Notes: a model not told the origin generated them from the letters alone. 64,000 nucleotides of DNA from Planctomycetota bacterium (GCA_021413885.1 JAIOPM010000025.1:1-64000); one strand, 5' to 3'. Numbered from the stretch's first letter, positions 36,795 to 46,308 are shown. A program made the numbers and translations.

Positions 36795-37880
36795 ATGCAC
36801 TCGCCCACGAGCTCCACCGATCGACGCGCTCTGCGTCTGATGGAGCGCGTACTGCGCTCGGGCGGCGAACTCGCCGGCGAATACCCGTTGGTGTTCGGAC
36901 CCGATGCGCCCGGTTCGCTCGTGACGCTCGGCGAGGACGGCATCGTCCATTCGGCGTGCGCGACGCTCGTGCGCGATCTCGTGATCGGCGGCGAACGGCT
37001 GCGCATCGGTTTGATCGGTTCGGTGGCGACCGATCCGGATCGCCGCGGGCGCGGGCTCGCGACGCGCGTGCTCGAGGCGGCCGAAAGGGAGCTCGCGCGC
37101 GACGGCGCCGTGCTCGCTTTGTTGTGGGCCGACGACGCGAGCTTCTATCGCCGCCGCGGTTGGCGCGAGTTCGCGAGCGAGCTCGACTTCGTGTTCGACG
37201 CCGAGGTCGTCGCGCGTTTGCCGCAACGCGGCACGCAGCGCCGCGCCGCGCCGGACGACGAAGGCGCGCTGCACCGGCTCTATTCGCGTCACCGCTCCCG
37301 CGTCGAACGCACGGAAGCCGAGACGCGCGCGCTGTTGCGCTCTCCGGGAATGGAGACCCTGGTGATGCACGAGGACCGCGACGTGCGCGCGTACGCGTGC
37401 CTCGGCCGCGGCGCCGACTTCGCCGGCACGATCCACGAGTGGGGCGGTTCGCCGGAGGACGTTCTTGCGCTCGTGCGCGCGCATTTCGAGCGCCTGCACG
37501 GAACCCGCAACGAGCTTTTCCTGCTCGCACCGCCCGATGCGCACGAGTTCGCGGCCTTCGCGAAAGACGTGGGCGCACGCTCCGCGGTCGGCGTGCTCGC
37601 GCTCGCGAAGATCCTCGATCCGATCGCCGCGGCGGAACGCCTCGCGGACTGGACGCGCGGTGAAGCGCGTGTCGACATCGAGACCGGCAACGAAGGCGAG
37701 ACCAGCGTGACGTTGTCGAGCCCGACGCACAGCACGACCTTGCGCGCGTCCGACTTGCTCGAGCTCTTCGCGCCCGCCCGCGGCGAATGCGCGCGACTCG
37801 GCGAACTCGAACGACGTCTCGACGTGTCGTTCGCGCGTCTGCCGCTCGCGCCGTTCGTGTGGGGTCTCGATTCGATTTGA
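36795..37880 (+). CDS. GNAT-family acetyltransferase in the flagellar operon
   Basis: A 361-residue protein. Residues about 20-140 are a GNAT fold with the acetyl-CoA loop GSVATDPDRRGRGLATRVLEAAE (motif A, R/Q-x-x-G-x-G/A) and a following ALLWADDASFYRRRGW strand typical of Eis-like N-terminal domains. The second half, with RLYSRHRSRVERTE and YACLGRGADFAGTIHEWGG, looks like a degenerate second GNAT domain. Substrate is unknown. ATG 36795 is four bases after the FliE-like gene, so it is probably translated with the flagellar message, though it could be a passenger. Confidence 0.85.
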   Translation: MHSPTSSTDRRALRLMERVLRSGGELAGEYPLVFGPDAPGSLVTLGEDGIVHSACATLVRDLVIGGERLRIGLIGSVATDPDRRGRGLATRVLEAAERELARDGAVLALLWADDASFYRRRGWREFASELDFVFDAEVVARLPQRGTQRRAAPDDEGALHRLYSRHRSRVERTEAETRALLRSPGMETLVMHEDRDVRAYACLGRGADFAGTIHEWGGSPEDVLALVRAHFERLHGTRNELFLLAPPDAHEFAAFAKDVGARSAVGVLALAKILDPIAAAERLADWTRGEARVDIETGNEGETSVTLSSPTHSTTLRASDLLELFAPARGECARLGELERRLDVSFARLPLAPFVWGLDSI

Positions 37881-37939
37881 GCGTGCGACGCGCGCGGCCC
37901 CTGCGGCCCCCGCGCCCATTGGTATCCTGACCGGCCCCG

Positions 37940-40027
37940 GTGCAAGCGTCCTCGTCGTCTCGCGCGCGTTGGATCGCGCTGTTGCTCGTCGCGGCGAGCG
38001 TGATCGCGTACGTGCCGACGTTCGTCAACGGCTTCGTCGCGTACGACGACGACTCGTACGTCGTCGCGAACCCGCACGTGTTCGACGGATTGTCGTGGGC
38101 CGGCCTGCGCTGGGCGTTCACGACGCAGGACGCCGCGAACTGGCATCCGTTGACGTGGCTCTCGCACATGCTCGACGTGCAGCTCTTCGGGCTCTCCGCG
38201 CCAATGCATCACGCGACGAGCCTGTTGATCCACGTCGCGGCGACGTGCGTGCTCTTCGCGGTGTTGTTGCGCGCGGGCCTGGCGCTCGGCGCGAGCGGTT
38301 TCGTCGCCGGCGTCTTCGCGCTGCATCCGACGCACGTCGAATCGGTCGCTTGGGTCGCGGAGCGCAAGGACGTGCTCTGCGCGTTGTTCTGGTTCCTCGG
38401 GCTCTTCGCGTGGATCGAGTGGGCGCGGCGGCGTGAACGAGCGTTCTACGCACTTGCGGTGCTCGCGCACGTGCTCGCGTTGCTCTCGAAGCCGATGGCG
38501 GTCGGCTTTCCGCTGACGCTCATCCTGTTCGACGTTTGGCCGCTCGGGCGTTTGCGCGAACGAAGCGTCGTCGCGCTTGCGCTCGAGAAGGCACCGTTCG
38601 TCCTGCTCGCGATCGGCGCGTCGATCGCGACGTGGTTCGCGCAACACGCGGGAGGCGCGGTCGTCGAGCTCGACCTGATTCCGTTCGCCGATCGAGCGAC
38701 GAACGCGGTCGTCAGCTACGCGATCTACCTGCGCCGTTTCGTGTGGCCGGTCGACTTGGCGTGTCTGTATCCGTTCCCGCTCGGCGGGCGCGGAGCGTTC
38801 GAAGTGGTGATCTCGAGTGCCGTGTTGCTCGCGCTCGCCGCGTTCGCGTGGATCCTGCGCGCGCGCAAGCCGGCGATTTGGGTCGGCCTCGCGTGGTTCG
38901 CGGTGACACTCGTGCCGGTGATTGGTCTCGCGCAAGTCGGGCTTCAGGCCAACGCCGATCGCTACACGTACGTGCCGTACGTCGGTCTCGCGCTCGCGGT
39001 CGCCGCGGCGTTCGAAGCGTTCGCGAGCGCGCGGCGCCGCATCGTCGACATCGGCTACGCGGCGGTGTGCGGCGTGTGGCTCGTGCTCACGTTCGCGCAA
39101 ACGGCGACGTGGCGCGATTCGTTGACGCTCTTCCAGCGCGCGATCGACGTCACCGAGAACAACTTCATCGCGCACACCAATCTCGGCGACGCGTGGGTGA
39201 AGGCCGATGCGTTGGCGAAGGGCATCGTCGAGCTCGAGACCGCGGTGCGCATCCGTTCCGACTACTACCTCGGCCACGTCAATCTCGCGTCGGCGTACTA
39301 CCAGGCCGGGCGTTACGAGGACGCCGAGCGCGTCTGCCGCGCATGGACCGCCGCGCACGGCGAGGACGCGACGATGCTCGTCCACCTCGCGACCGTGCAG
39401 ATGCAGTTCGGCGACTTCGCGGGCGCCGAGAAATCGACGGCGCGCGCGATCGAGCTCGACACGCAGCGCATCACGCTCGCTCGCAACCGCGCGATCGATC
39501 TCGCGTTGCTGCGCGGCGATTGGGCCGCGGCGGCGGAGTTCTTGGCGGCTGAGCTCGCCGTCGAGCCGAGCGATGCGAAGCTCGCGCGACGCCTGCAAGG
39601 CGCGAAACGACTCGTCGCGGACTCCGCGTGCGCGGCGCCCGAGTGCCTCGAGCTGCGCGCCGAACCCGCGGCGCTCGAACGCGAAGTCGCCGAGACGCTC
39701 TCGTCGCGCAGTCGTTTCGCCGAAGCGCTCGTCCACGCGCGCCACGCCGTCGAGCTCACGCCGCTCGACGCCGACGCGCACATGGACCTCGGCGTCCACG
39801 CGGTGCGCGCCGAGGACCTGGCGCTCGCCGAAACCGCGTTCGCGCACGCCGTCGAGCTCGCGCCGTTGCGCGCCGAGCTCCACAACAACCTCGGCTACGT
39901 CCGCATGCAGCGCGGCGAACTCGAACCCGCGCGCGACGCGTTCCGCGAAGCGTTGCGTCTGATGCCGACGCACGCCGAGGCGCGCAGCAATCTCGCCGAC
40001 GTCGAACGTCGACTCGCCGGCGGTTGA
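37940..40027 (+). CDS. Polytopic membrane protein with C-terminal TPR repeats (TMTC-like)
   Basis: A 695-residue protein. The first about 390 residues hold ten or more membrane helices with blocks characteristic of bacterial TMTC/GT-C-like TPR proteins: VAYDDDSYVVANPHV, WHPLTWLSHMLDVQLFG, LHPTHVESVAWVAERKDVL and KPMAVGFPLTLILFDVWPL. The acidic DDD loop and the HxxHxE motif fit the GT-C glycosyltransferase superfamily. The C-terminal 300 residues are TPR repeats (AHTNLGDAWVKADALAKGIVELETAV and similar). Eukaryotic TMTCs are protein O-mannosyltransferases; a like activity here is inference. GTG 37940 is the start. Convergent with gmhA with only one base between stops. Confidence 0.8.
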   Translation: MQASSSSRARWIALLLVAASVIAYVPTFVNGFVAYDDDSYVVANPHVFDGLSWAGLRWAFTTQDAANWHPLTWLSHMLDVQLFGLSAPMHHATSLLIHVAATCVLFAVLLRAGLALGASGFVAGVFALHPTHVESVAWVAERKDVLCALFWFLGLFAWIEWARRRERAFYALAVLAHVLALLSKPMAVGFPLTLILFDVWPLGRLRERSVVALALEKAPFVLLAIGASIATWFAQHAGGAVVELDLIPFADRATNAVVSYAIYLRRFVWPVDLACLYPFPLGGRGAFEVVISSAVLLALAAFAWILRARKPAIWVGLAWFAVTLVPVIGLAQVGLQANADRYTYVPYVGLALAVAAAFEAFASARRRIVDIGYAAVCGVWLVLTFAQTATWRDSLTLFQRAIDVTENNFIAHTNLGDAWVKADALAKGIVELETAVRIRSDYYLGHVNLASAYYQAGRYEDAERVCRAWTAAHGEDATMLVHLATVQMQFGDFAGAEKSTARAIELDTQRITLARNRAIDLALLRGDWAAAAEFLAAELAVEPSDAKLARRLQGAKRLVADSACAAPECLELRAEPAALEREVAETLSSRSRFAEALVHARHAVELTPLDADAHMDLGVHAVRAEDLALAETAFAHAVELAPLRAELHNNLGYVRMQRGELEPARDAFREALRLMPTHAEARSNLADVERRLAGG

Positions 40028-40028
40028 A

Positions 40029-40628
40029 TCAGCCCTTGGCGTAGTTCTGCGGGAAGAGCTTGCGCTCGACCGCCTCGATCACGATGTGCAGGACCTTGAT
40101 GTGCACTTCTTGGATGCGATCGGACGAATCGGCGAGCGGCACGACGATCGGGATGTCGACCTCGCTCTTCAACTTGCCGCCGCCCTTGCCGAGCAAGCCG
40201 ACGACGGTGACGCCGCGCGCCTTCGCGACCGCGACCGCCTTCAGGACGTTCGGGGAGTTGCCGCTGGTCGAGATCGCGACCAACAGGTCGCCCTTCTTGC
40301 CGAGCGCTTCGACCTGGCGCGCGAAGACCTCGTCGTACCCGAAGTCGTTGGCGATGCAGGTGAGCTGGCTCGGGTCCGAGAACGCGATCGCGGACAGAGC
40401 CCGTCGATCGGCGCGGAACCGTCCGGTCCATTCCTCGGCAAAGTGCATCGCGTCGCACATCGAGCCGCCGTTGCCGCACGACATCAGCAGTCCGCCGCGG
40501 GTGAGGGTCGCGGCCGCGGCGTCGGCGAACCGGCGCACGCTCGCGAGACCGTCGGGGGAGCGCATGAAGGCCTCGAGGACGGAGGCGGCTTCGGTGAACG
40601 AGCGTTGGACCGGGTCGGCTTGGGGCAT
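40029..40628 (-). CDS. gmhA: Sedoheptulose-7-phosphate isomerase (phosphoheptose isomerase)
   Basis: Makes D-glycero-D-manno-heptose 7-phosphate, the first step to heptose for lipopolysaccharide core or S-layer glycans. The 199-residue SIS-domain protein has CGNGGSMCDAMHFAEE at 51-66 with the metal-binding His62 and adjacent Glu, DRRALSAIAFSD, the ISTSGNSPN phosphate loop, and IQEVHIKVLHIVIEAVE, where Gln and His lie eight apart as in E. coli Q172/H180. ATG 40628 is chosen by family length; the open frame to 40778 is not conserved. No other heptose gene is nearby. Confidence 0.88.
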   Translation of the reverse strand: MPQADPVQRSFTEAASVLEAFMRSPDGLASVRRFADAAAATLTRGGLLMSCGNGGSMCDAMHFAEEWTGRFRADRRALSAIAFSDPSQLTCIANDFGYDEVFARQVEALGKKGDLLVAISTSGNSPNVLKAVAVAKARGVTVVGLLGKGGGKLKSEVDIPIVVPLADSSDRIQEVHIKVLHIVIEAVERKLFPQNYAKG

Positions 40629-40923
40629 GGGCGGATTCTGAAGCGGGGGCGAGCCGCTCACCACTCCCGCGCGAGGTTCGTGTCGCGCCAGGCGTCGCGT
40701 GAGCGAGCGCCGCCGACATCGGCCGGTCGCGATCGAGCCGTGGAGACGTTCCGAGCTCCGGCCCACAACTCTCTGCAAAGACCGAGCTTAGAGCGCCGGA
40801 CGAATAAGCACGCCTTTGGTCGGGCGACCCGGAACTCCGCGGCGATGAAGCCCTGCACGCGTTGCAGCGATGCAACTCAGGTCTCGACCCCCGGCATTCC
40901 CGCCCGCTCGGAGCTCACTTGCC

Positions 40924-41250
40924 ATGCCTCGACTCGGAACTCGACTTCGGTCCCTGCGCGGTCCGCGGTCGCTGGCCGCCTTCGCGAAGGTCTTGGACCT
41001 TTCCTACACCTTCGTGCGGGAGATGGAGCGCGGGAACCGCCTGCCGTCGGACGAGGTCCTGGTGCACATCGCCCACAGCCTGAAGGTCGAGGCGGGGGAG
41101 CTCGCCCTGATGACGTACTGCGATCGCTCCGAACTGCTCGCGGCTCACCTGGCAAAGTGCGGCCTCGACGTCGCGCCGCCCGCGCCGCCTGCTCCGATGG
41201 GGGCGATTCCCAACCGGCCGGGGCCGGAGCTCTCGGCCCGCATTCTCTAG
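40924..41250 (+). CDS. XRE-type helix-turn-helix protein
   Basis: A 108-residue DNA-binding protein. Residues about 5-60 form an XRE/Cro helix-turn-helix: LGTRLRSLRGPRSLAAFAKVLDLSYTFVREMERGNRLPS, in which AKVLDLSYTFVREMERG is the HTH core, then DEVLVHIAHSLKV. The tail has two cysteines (TYCDRSE and AKCGLD) and a Pro-rich end. ATG 40924 has GGAG about ten bases before; an in-frame ATG at 40870 is less likely. Target genes are not evident. The roughly 295 bases upstream, to gmhA, hold no other feature I can support. The rmuC gene starts 60 bases downstream. Confidence 0.75.
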   Translation: MPRLGTRLRSLRGPRSLAAFAKVLDLSYTFVREMERGNRLPSDEVLVHIAHSLKVEAGELALMTYCDRSELLAAHLAKCGLDVAPPAPPAPMGAIPNRPGPELSARIL

Positions 41251-41309
41251 CGGCCGCGAACCGCGCCGGCTCGAGAGTCTTTTCCCGCGCCGTCGGCGAG
41301 AATCCCGCG

Positions 41310-42650
41310 ATGCTCGATGCGGTTCTGTTCGTCGGTGCGTGCGGCGCCCTAGTCGCGGTCGTTCTCCTCATCGTTCTGTTGCGGCGCAACACGACGGTCG
41401 ATCTCGCGCCTCTCTCCGCGCGGCTCGAGAGTCTCGAACGCGCGAACGAACGGGCCGAGCGCGGACTGCGCGACGAATTCGCGAAGGGCCGCACGCAAGA
41501 AGGCGAACTCGCCAAGCAACTGCGCGACGAAGTCGCCGCGCGCGGCAAGGAAGCCAACGCGGCGCTGATCGAATCGATCGGTCGGACTTCTGACGCGCAG
41601 AAGCATCAGCTCGAACTCTTCGGCAAGCGTCTCGACGAACTCAGCCAATCGAACGAACGGCGCTTCGAGACGCTGCGCGAGTCGGTGGAGAAGAAGCTCG
41701 GCGACATCCAGAGCGACAACACGCTGAAGCTCGAGCAGATGCGCGTCACCGTCGACGAGAAGCTGCAAAGCGTGCTCGACAAGCGTTTGACCGACAGCTT
41801 CAAGTCGGTGCGCGACATGCTCGACAACTTGCAGAGCGGCGTCGGCGAGATGCGCGCGCTCGCGACCGGCGTCGGCGATCTGAAGCGAGTGCTCGCCAAC
41901 GTCAAGACCCGCGGCAATTGGGGCGAAGTGCAGCTCGGCGCGTTACTCGAGCAGATGCTCGCGCCCGAACAATTCGAACGCAACGTCGTGACGCGGCCGG
42001 GTTCGACCGAGCGCGTCGAGTTCGCGATCAAGTTGCCCGGCCGCGGCGAACGCTCCGACCGACCGGTGTGGTTGCCGATCGACGCGAAGTTCCCGCAGGA
42101 GGACTATCAACGCTTGATCGAAGCGAGCGAACGCGGCGACGCCGAAGCCGTCGACTTCGCCGTCAAGCAGCTCGACCAACGCATCCGCGGCTTCGCGAAG
42201 GACATCGCGAAGAAGTACGTCGAGCCGCCGCACACCACCGACTTCGCGTTGATGTTCTTGCCGACCGAGGGGCTCTACGCCGAGATCGTGCGGCGCACGG
42301 AACTCGTCGAAACGCTGCAGCGCGAACAACGGATCGTGATCGCGGGACCGACGACGCTCGCGGCGCTCTTGAACTCGCTGCAGATGGGCTTCCGCACGCT
42401 CGCAATCGAACAACGCTCGAGCGAGATCGCGAAAGTCCTCGGCGAGGTCAAGACCGAGTTCGGCCGCTTCGGCGACGTGATCGCGAAGGTCAAGGAGAAG
42501 CTCGATCAGGCCTCGAAGCAGCTCGACACCGACCTCTCGGTCCGCACGCGCGCGATCGACAAGAAGCTGCGCGTCGTCGAAGCGCTGCCGGTCGCGAACA
42601 CGCCGCCGCTCCTGATCGAGCCCGAAGACGACGAAGTCGCGACGAGCTAG
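41310..42650 (+). CDS. rmuC: DNA recombination protein RmuC
   Basis: A 446-residue RmuC-family protein. It has an N-terminal membrane helix (about 4-24), a long coiled coil (about 35-170), and the RmuC domain with NVKTRGNWGEVQLGALLEQML, LPIDAKFPQEDYQRL, DFALMFLPTEGLYAEIV and IAGPTTLAALLNSLQMGFRTL. RmuC limits rearrangements between short inverted repeats in E. coli, possibly as a nuclease of the PD-(D/E)XK fold. ATG 41310 is the first Met of the family; the frame is open far upstream but without meaning. Its TAG stop is the outermost TAG of the palindromic repeat that follows. Confidence 0.92.
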   Translation: MLDAVLFVGACGALVAVVLLIVLLRRNTTVDLAPLSARLESLERANERAERGLRDEFAKGRTQEGELAKQLRDEVAARGKEANAALIESIGRTSDAQKHQLELFGKRLDELSQSNERRFETLRESVEKKLGDIQSDNTLKLEQMRVTVDEKLQSVLDKRLTDSFKSVRDMLDNLQSGVGEMRALATGVGDLKRVLANVKTRGNWGEVQLGALLEQMLAPEQFERNVVTRPGSTERVEFAIKLPGRGERSDRPVWLPIDAKFPQEDYQRLIEASERGDAEAVDFAVKQLDQRIRGFAKDIAKKYVEPPHTTDFALMFLPTEGLYAEIVRRTELVETLQREQRIVIAGPTTLAALLNSLQMGFRTLAIEQRSSEIAKVLGEVKTEFGRFGDVIAKVKEKLDQASKQLDTDLSVRTRAIDKKLRVVEALPVANTPPLLIEPEDDEVATS

Positions 42651-42811
42651 GAGCCCGTTGAAAAAGTCATTGCGGCGCGAAGCCTTCCGGCCGCGCCGGC
42701 TCTGCGTCGCGCCGGCTCGGCGAATTCACGAATTCGCCTGCGCCGACGCTCCTTGATCCGACGCGGCCGGAAGGCCTCGCGCTCGCAAGCACTTCTTCAA
42801 CGGGCTCCTAG
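42647..42811. repeat. 165-bp nested palindromic repeat, copy 1
   Basis: The ends are 21-base inverted repeats differing at one position, beginning CTAGGAGCCCGTTGAA. Inside lie a perfect 14-bp arm pair (GCCTTCCGGCCGCG with CGCGGCCGGAAGGC) and a central 9-bp pair (GGCGAATTC at 42719 with GAATTCGCC). It exactly fills the gap between rmuC and the convergent sigma factor gene. The TAG of its left tip is the rmuC stop and the TAG of its right tip, on the minus strand, is the sigma factor stop. No coding capacity. The form is that of a non-autonomous MITE- or REP-like element; a terminator role is likely. Confidence 0.85.
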
Positions 42812-43383
42812 CCGCGATCGAGTTTCTCGGCGAGCCTCGCCAGCGCGCGGTGCAGCAACACGCGCGTCGCGCCCTCGGTCTTCCCCATCGCTTCCGCGAT
42901 TTCCTTGTGGGGGAGGCCGACGACGCGGGCGAGCGTGATCACCTCGCGCTCGTCGTCGCCGAGTTCGTCGAACGCGTGCTCGACGCGCGCGAGTTCTTCC
43001 TTCGCCATCGCGCGGCCGCTGGGCGACGAAACGCTGCGGTACGCTTCGAGCAGTGCGTGCTCGTCGACGACCACGCGCGCGGCCTCGCGTTTCTGCGTGC
43101 GCCAATGCTCGTCGCGCTTCTGCAGCTTGCGCAGCGCCGTCGCGTAGAGCCAATGCTTGAAGCCCGCCTCGCCGCCGTATTTGAAGGTCGAGAGGTTCTG
43201 CAGCACCTCGCGGCACACCGACTGCGTGATGTCGGACGCCGATTCGTGCGCGCGCACCGCGGGGCCGGCGCGCAGGCGCACGAACGCGCGCAGGCCGGGC
43301 AAATAGCGTTCAAGCAACGTGTCGACCGCCGGCGTTTCGCCGCGCGTCGCGCTGTCGATGAGCTTGCCGACGTCGTCCGCCAT
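42808..43383 (-). CDS. ECF-type RNA polymerase sigma factor (planctomycete kinase-linked type)
   Basis: A 191-residue sigma factor. Region 2 contains HESASDITQSVCREVLQNLSTFKYGGEAGFKHWLYATALRKLQ, cited in part, and region 4 contains FDELGDDEREVITLARVVGLPHKEIAEAMGKTEGATRVLLHRALARL. The SDITQSVCREVL and FKHWLY blocks are typical of planctomycete ECF factors that occur beside Ser/Thr kinases. It is divergent from such a kinase (43440), with 56 bases between the starts that must hold both promoters. No anti-sigma factor is adjacent; phosphorylation by the kinase is a plausible control, by analogy. Its stop codon lies in the palindromic repeat. Confidence 0.9.
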   Translation of the reverse strand: MADDVGKLIDSATRGETPAVDTLLERYLPGLRAFVRLRAGPAVRAHESASDITQSVCREVLQNLSTFKYGGEAGFKHWLYATALRKLQKRDEHWRTQKREAARVVVDEHALLEAYRSVSSPSGRAMAKEELARVEHAFDELGDDEREVITLARVVGLPHKEIAEAMGKTEGATRVLLHRALARLAEKLDRG

Positions 43384-43439
43384 CGCACTCGATTCTATCC
43401 CGTCCTCGCGCCTTGCCGCTCCGCGCGCGGGGGCGTGAA

Positions 43440-46307
43440 ATGAACTCCGACACGATGACCGACGCGACGGGGGGTTCGAACGACGAGCGGCTGAACGAAC
43501 TCGTGATGACCGCGCTCGACGCTCTCGAACGCGGCGACGGCGCGGCGGTCGAGGAGCTCGTGCGCGCGCATCCGGCTCACGCGGCGGCGCTGCGCCGCCG
43601 AATCGCGCTGCTCGCCGACATCGGCGTCCTCGGCGAGAGCAGCGAAGCTCGACCGCCGGAACGCCTCGGCGAGTTCGAGATCCTCGAACAGCTCGGCGCG
43701 GGCGGCATGGGCGTGGTCTACCGCGCTCGGGAGCCGCGGCTCGGCCGCGAAGTCGCGTTGAAGGTCGTGCGGCCCGAGCGCCTCTTCTTCGAAGGCACGC
43801 GCGAGCGCTTCAAGCGCGAGGTCGAGACGATCGCGCGCCTCCAACATCCCGGCATCGTCCCGGTGTACAGCGTCGGCGAGGAGCAAGGCGTTCCGTACTT
43901 CGCGATGGAGCTCGTCGCGGGCCGGACTGTCGAAGCGATCCTCAAGTCGCTCGAAGGGCGCGAGCCGAGTTCGCTCGAAGGCCGCGACCTGGCGCCGGAA
44001 CGCGAGCGCGCCGGCTACTTGTTCGAAGGCTCGTGGGAGTCGACTTGCCTGCGCGTCGTCGAGCAAGTCGCCGAAGCACTCGATCACGCGCATCGCCGCG
44101 GCGTGATCCATCGCGACCTCAAGCCGTCGAACATCATGGTGACGGCGGGCGACGCGAGCCGCGCGATGGTGTTCGACTTCGGCCTCGCGCACGCGACGGG
44201 CGGCGGGAAGTTGACGCATACCGGCTCGCGCCTCGGCACGTTGCAGTACATGGCGCCCGAGCAAGTGCGCGGCGACGCGAATGCGATCGACGCGCGCACC
44301 GACGTCTACGGACTTGGCGTGACGCTCTACGAGATGCTCGCGCTGCGCCCCGCGTTTGGCGGGCGCTCCGACGCCGACGTGATCGTCGCGATCGAGAGCG
44401 GCGAGACGCGCACGGTGCGCGCGCACAACCCGCGGATTTCGTGGGAGGCGGAGACCGTGTGCGCGACGGCGATGGAGCGCGAGCCGAGTCGTCGCTACGC
44501 GAACGCCTCGGATTTCGCTCGCGATCTGCGCAACGTGCTCGAGAAGCGCCCGATCGAAGCGCGTCGCACCGGCGCCGGCCTGCGGGCGCGAAGATGGATC
44601 GAGCGGCATCCGGCGCTCGCGGCGGCGTACGCGCTCGCGGCGTTGCTCGTGATCGGCGGTCCGTTGCTGTGGGCGTGGCAGGAGCGCGAAGCCGGTGTCG
44701 CGATCCGCGCGCAACGCGATCGCGCCGAACGCAACTACGCGCGAGCGATGGACGCGGTCGATCAGATGCTGACGCAGGTCGGCGAGGTCGACCTGCGCTT
44801 CGTGCCGCAGATGGAGCCGGTGCGCAGGTCGGTGCTCGAGAGCGCGGTGCGTTTGCTCGAGGGCTTCGTCGCCGAGGAGCCGAGCGACGAGAACGCGCGG
44901 CTCGAGGTCGCGAAAGGTCACGCGCGGCTCGCGCGTCTGTTCGAGGAACTCGGCCGCAACGACGAAGCCGCCGGCGCGCGCGAGAAGGAGATCGCGATCT
45001 ACTCCGCGCTCGCTGCCGCCGCGCCGAACGATCTCGAGCGTCGCAAGGCGTTGCTCTCCGCGCGCGTCGGTCTCGCCAACGCACTGGTCACCACGGAGAA
45101 GGTCGACGCCGCGAAGCCGCTGCTCGAGAGCAACGAACGAGAGCTCGACGAGTTGCTCGCCGCGCATCCCGGCAGTCTCGACCTCGAAGCCGATTGGGTG
45201 ATCAACAACGTCCAGCGCGGCAAGGCGCTGTGGCTCGCCGGCGAGCCGGAGTCGGCGCGCGACGTGTTGAAGCGCGGCGTCGAGCGGTTCGAAACCGTGC
45301 TCGCCGCGCATCCCAGGGACGTCGACTTCCTCGAGCACGGCTACAGCTGTTGGAACGAGTACGGCTTCCTGTTGATGGAGTATTTCTCCGAAGGCACGAC
45401 GATCAATCGCGAGGCCGAGCAGGCGTTGACGCGCGCCGTCGAACTCGCCGGAGCGCTCGCTGCGGCCAAGCCTGAGGACGGCCATCGCGCGCGGGAGTTC
45501 GCCGTCGCGCGGATCAACCTCGGCGGCATCTCGATGCGCGCCGGCGACTTCGAGCGCGCGATCGAGCTCTACGGCGAAGCGCGCGACGGGCTGCGCGAGC
45601 TCGTCGCGCGCTTCCCCAACTCGCCGGGCTACGAATTCGAGCTCGCGACCGCGTACAACCAACTCGGCCTCGCCGCCGACTACCAACGGCTGCCGGAAAT
45701 CGCCGAGACGAACTACACGAGGACCCTGGAGCTCCTGCGCAAGATCGCGCAGCTCGCGCCGACCGAGCCGGCGTTCCAAAACCGCCTCGGGCTGGTGGCC
45801 TTCAATCTCAGCGCGACCAAGAGAGAACTCGACAAGCTCGACGAGGCCGAAGCGCTGACGCTCGAGGCCGTCGAGGCGCACAAGCACGCCGTCGAGCTCG
45901 CCCCCGGCAACGCCGATTTCCCCCTGGATCTCGCCTCGGCGTACATGGCGGTGTGCGCCGTGCGGCGCTCAAAGGGCGATTGGCGCGGAGCGACCGAATT
46001 CGCGTCGTCGATTGCGCGCGCCGCGCCCCAGAGCCCGCTCAATCAATGGCGGACGGCGGTCGCGTACATCCAATGTGTCGACCTGGTCCGCGCCGATCAC
46101 GAGCTCGATGACGCCGAACGCACGCGCATCGTGGAGGACTTCGCCGTGCACGCGGTCGACGCGATGCGCGCGGCGTTCGAGCGCAGCGACCCGCGCGCCG
46201 AACGCGACCTCGAGACGCTCCAGGATCCGAAGCCGCTCGAGGGCACGGCGGCATGGCGCGCCTTCGTCGAGGAGCGTCGCGCGGTGCGTGCGGAAGCTGC
46301 GCGCTAG
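43440..46307 (+). CDS. Membrane Ser/Thr protein kinase with C-terminal TPR-like repeats
   Basis: A 955-residue Hanks-type kinase. The kinase domain, about 80-350, is intact: Gly-rich loop GAGGMGVVY from residue 86, VALKVV with the ATP Lys, HRDLKPSN from residue 224 with catalytic Asp, and DFG at 246-248, then MAPEQVRGD. An insert of about 35 residues lies before the catalytic loop. A membrane helix at about 395-415 is followed by roughly 540 residues of helical repeats (ALGLAANALVTTEK-like, AELAPTEPAFQNRLG-like) of TPR type, predicted outside the membrane. Start ATG 43440 is preferred over an upstream codon at 43413. Divergent from an ECF sigma factor, its probable partner. Confidence 0.92.
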   Translation: MNSDTMTDATGGSNDERLNELVMTALDALERGDGAAVEELVRAHPAHAAALRRRIALLADIGVLGESSEARPPERLGEFEILEQLGAGGMGVVYRAREPRLGREVALKVVRPERLFFEGTRERFKREVETIARLQHPGIVPVYSVGEEQGVPYFAMELVAGRTVEAILKSLEGREPSSLEGRDLAPERERAGYLFEGSWESTCLRVVEQVAEALDHAHRRGVIHRDLKPSNIMVTAGDASRAMVFDFGLAHATGGGKLTHTGSRLGTLQYMAPEQVRGDANAIDARTDVYGLGVTLYEMLALRPAFGGRSDADVIVAIESGETRTVRAHNPRISWEAETVCATAMEREPSRRYANASDFARDLRNVLEKRPIEARRTGAGLRARRWIERHPALAAAYALAALLVIGGPLLWAWQEREAGVAIRAQRDRAERNYARAMDAVDQMLTQVGEVDLRFVPQMEPVRRSVLESAVRLLEGFVAEEPSDENARLEVAKGHARLARLFEELGRNDEAAGAREKEIAIYSALAAAAPNDLERRKALLSARVGLANALVTTEKVDAAKPLLESNERELDELLAAHPGSLDLEADWVINNVQRGKALWLAGEPESARDVLKRGVERFETVLAAHPRDVDFLEHGYSCWNEYGFLLMEYFSEGTTINREAEQALTRAVELAGALAAAKPEDGHRAREFAVARINLGGISMRAGDFERAIELYGEARDGLRELVARFPNSPGYEFELATAYNQLGLAADYQRLPEIAETNYTRTLELLRKIAQLAPTEPAFQNRLGLVAFNLSATKRELDKLDEAEALTLEAVEAHKHAVELAPGNADFPLDLASAYMAVCAVRRSKGDWRGATEFASSIARAAPQSPLNQWRTAVAYIQCVDLVRADHELDDAERTRIVEDFAVHAVDAMRAAFERSDPRAERDLETLQDPKPLEGTAAWRAFVEERRAVRAEAAR

Positions 46308-46308
46308 T

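Noticed and set aside
32244-37919. An open frame of almost 1,900 codons on the minus strand opposite flgN to the GNAT gene
   Set aside because: It is Arg/Asp/Val-rich without domains and lies antisense to nine well-supported flagellar genes; it results from high GC at third positions.
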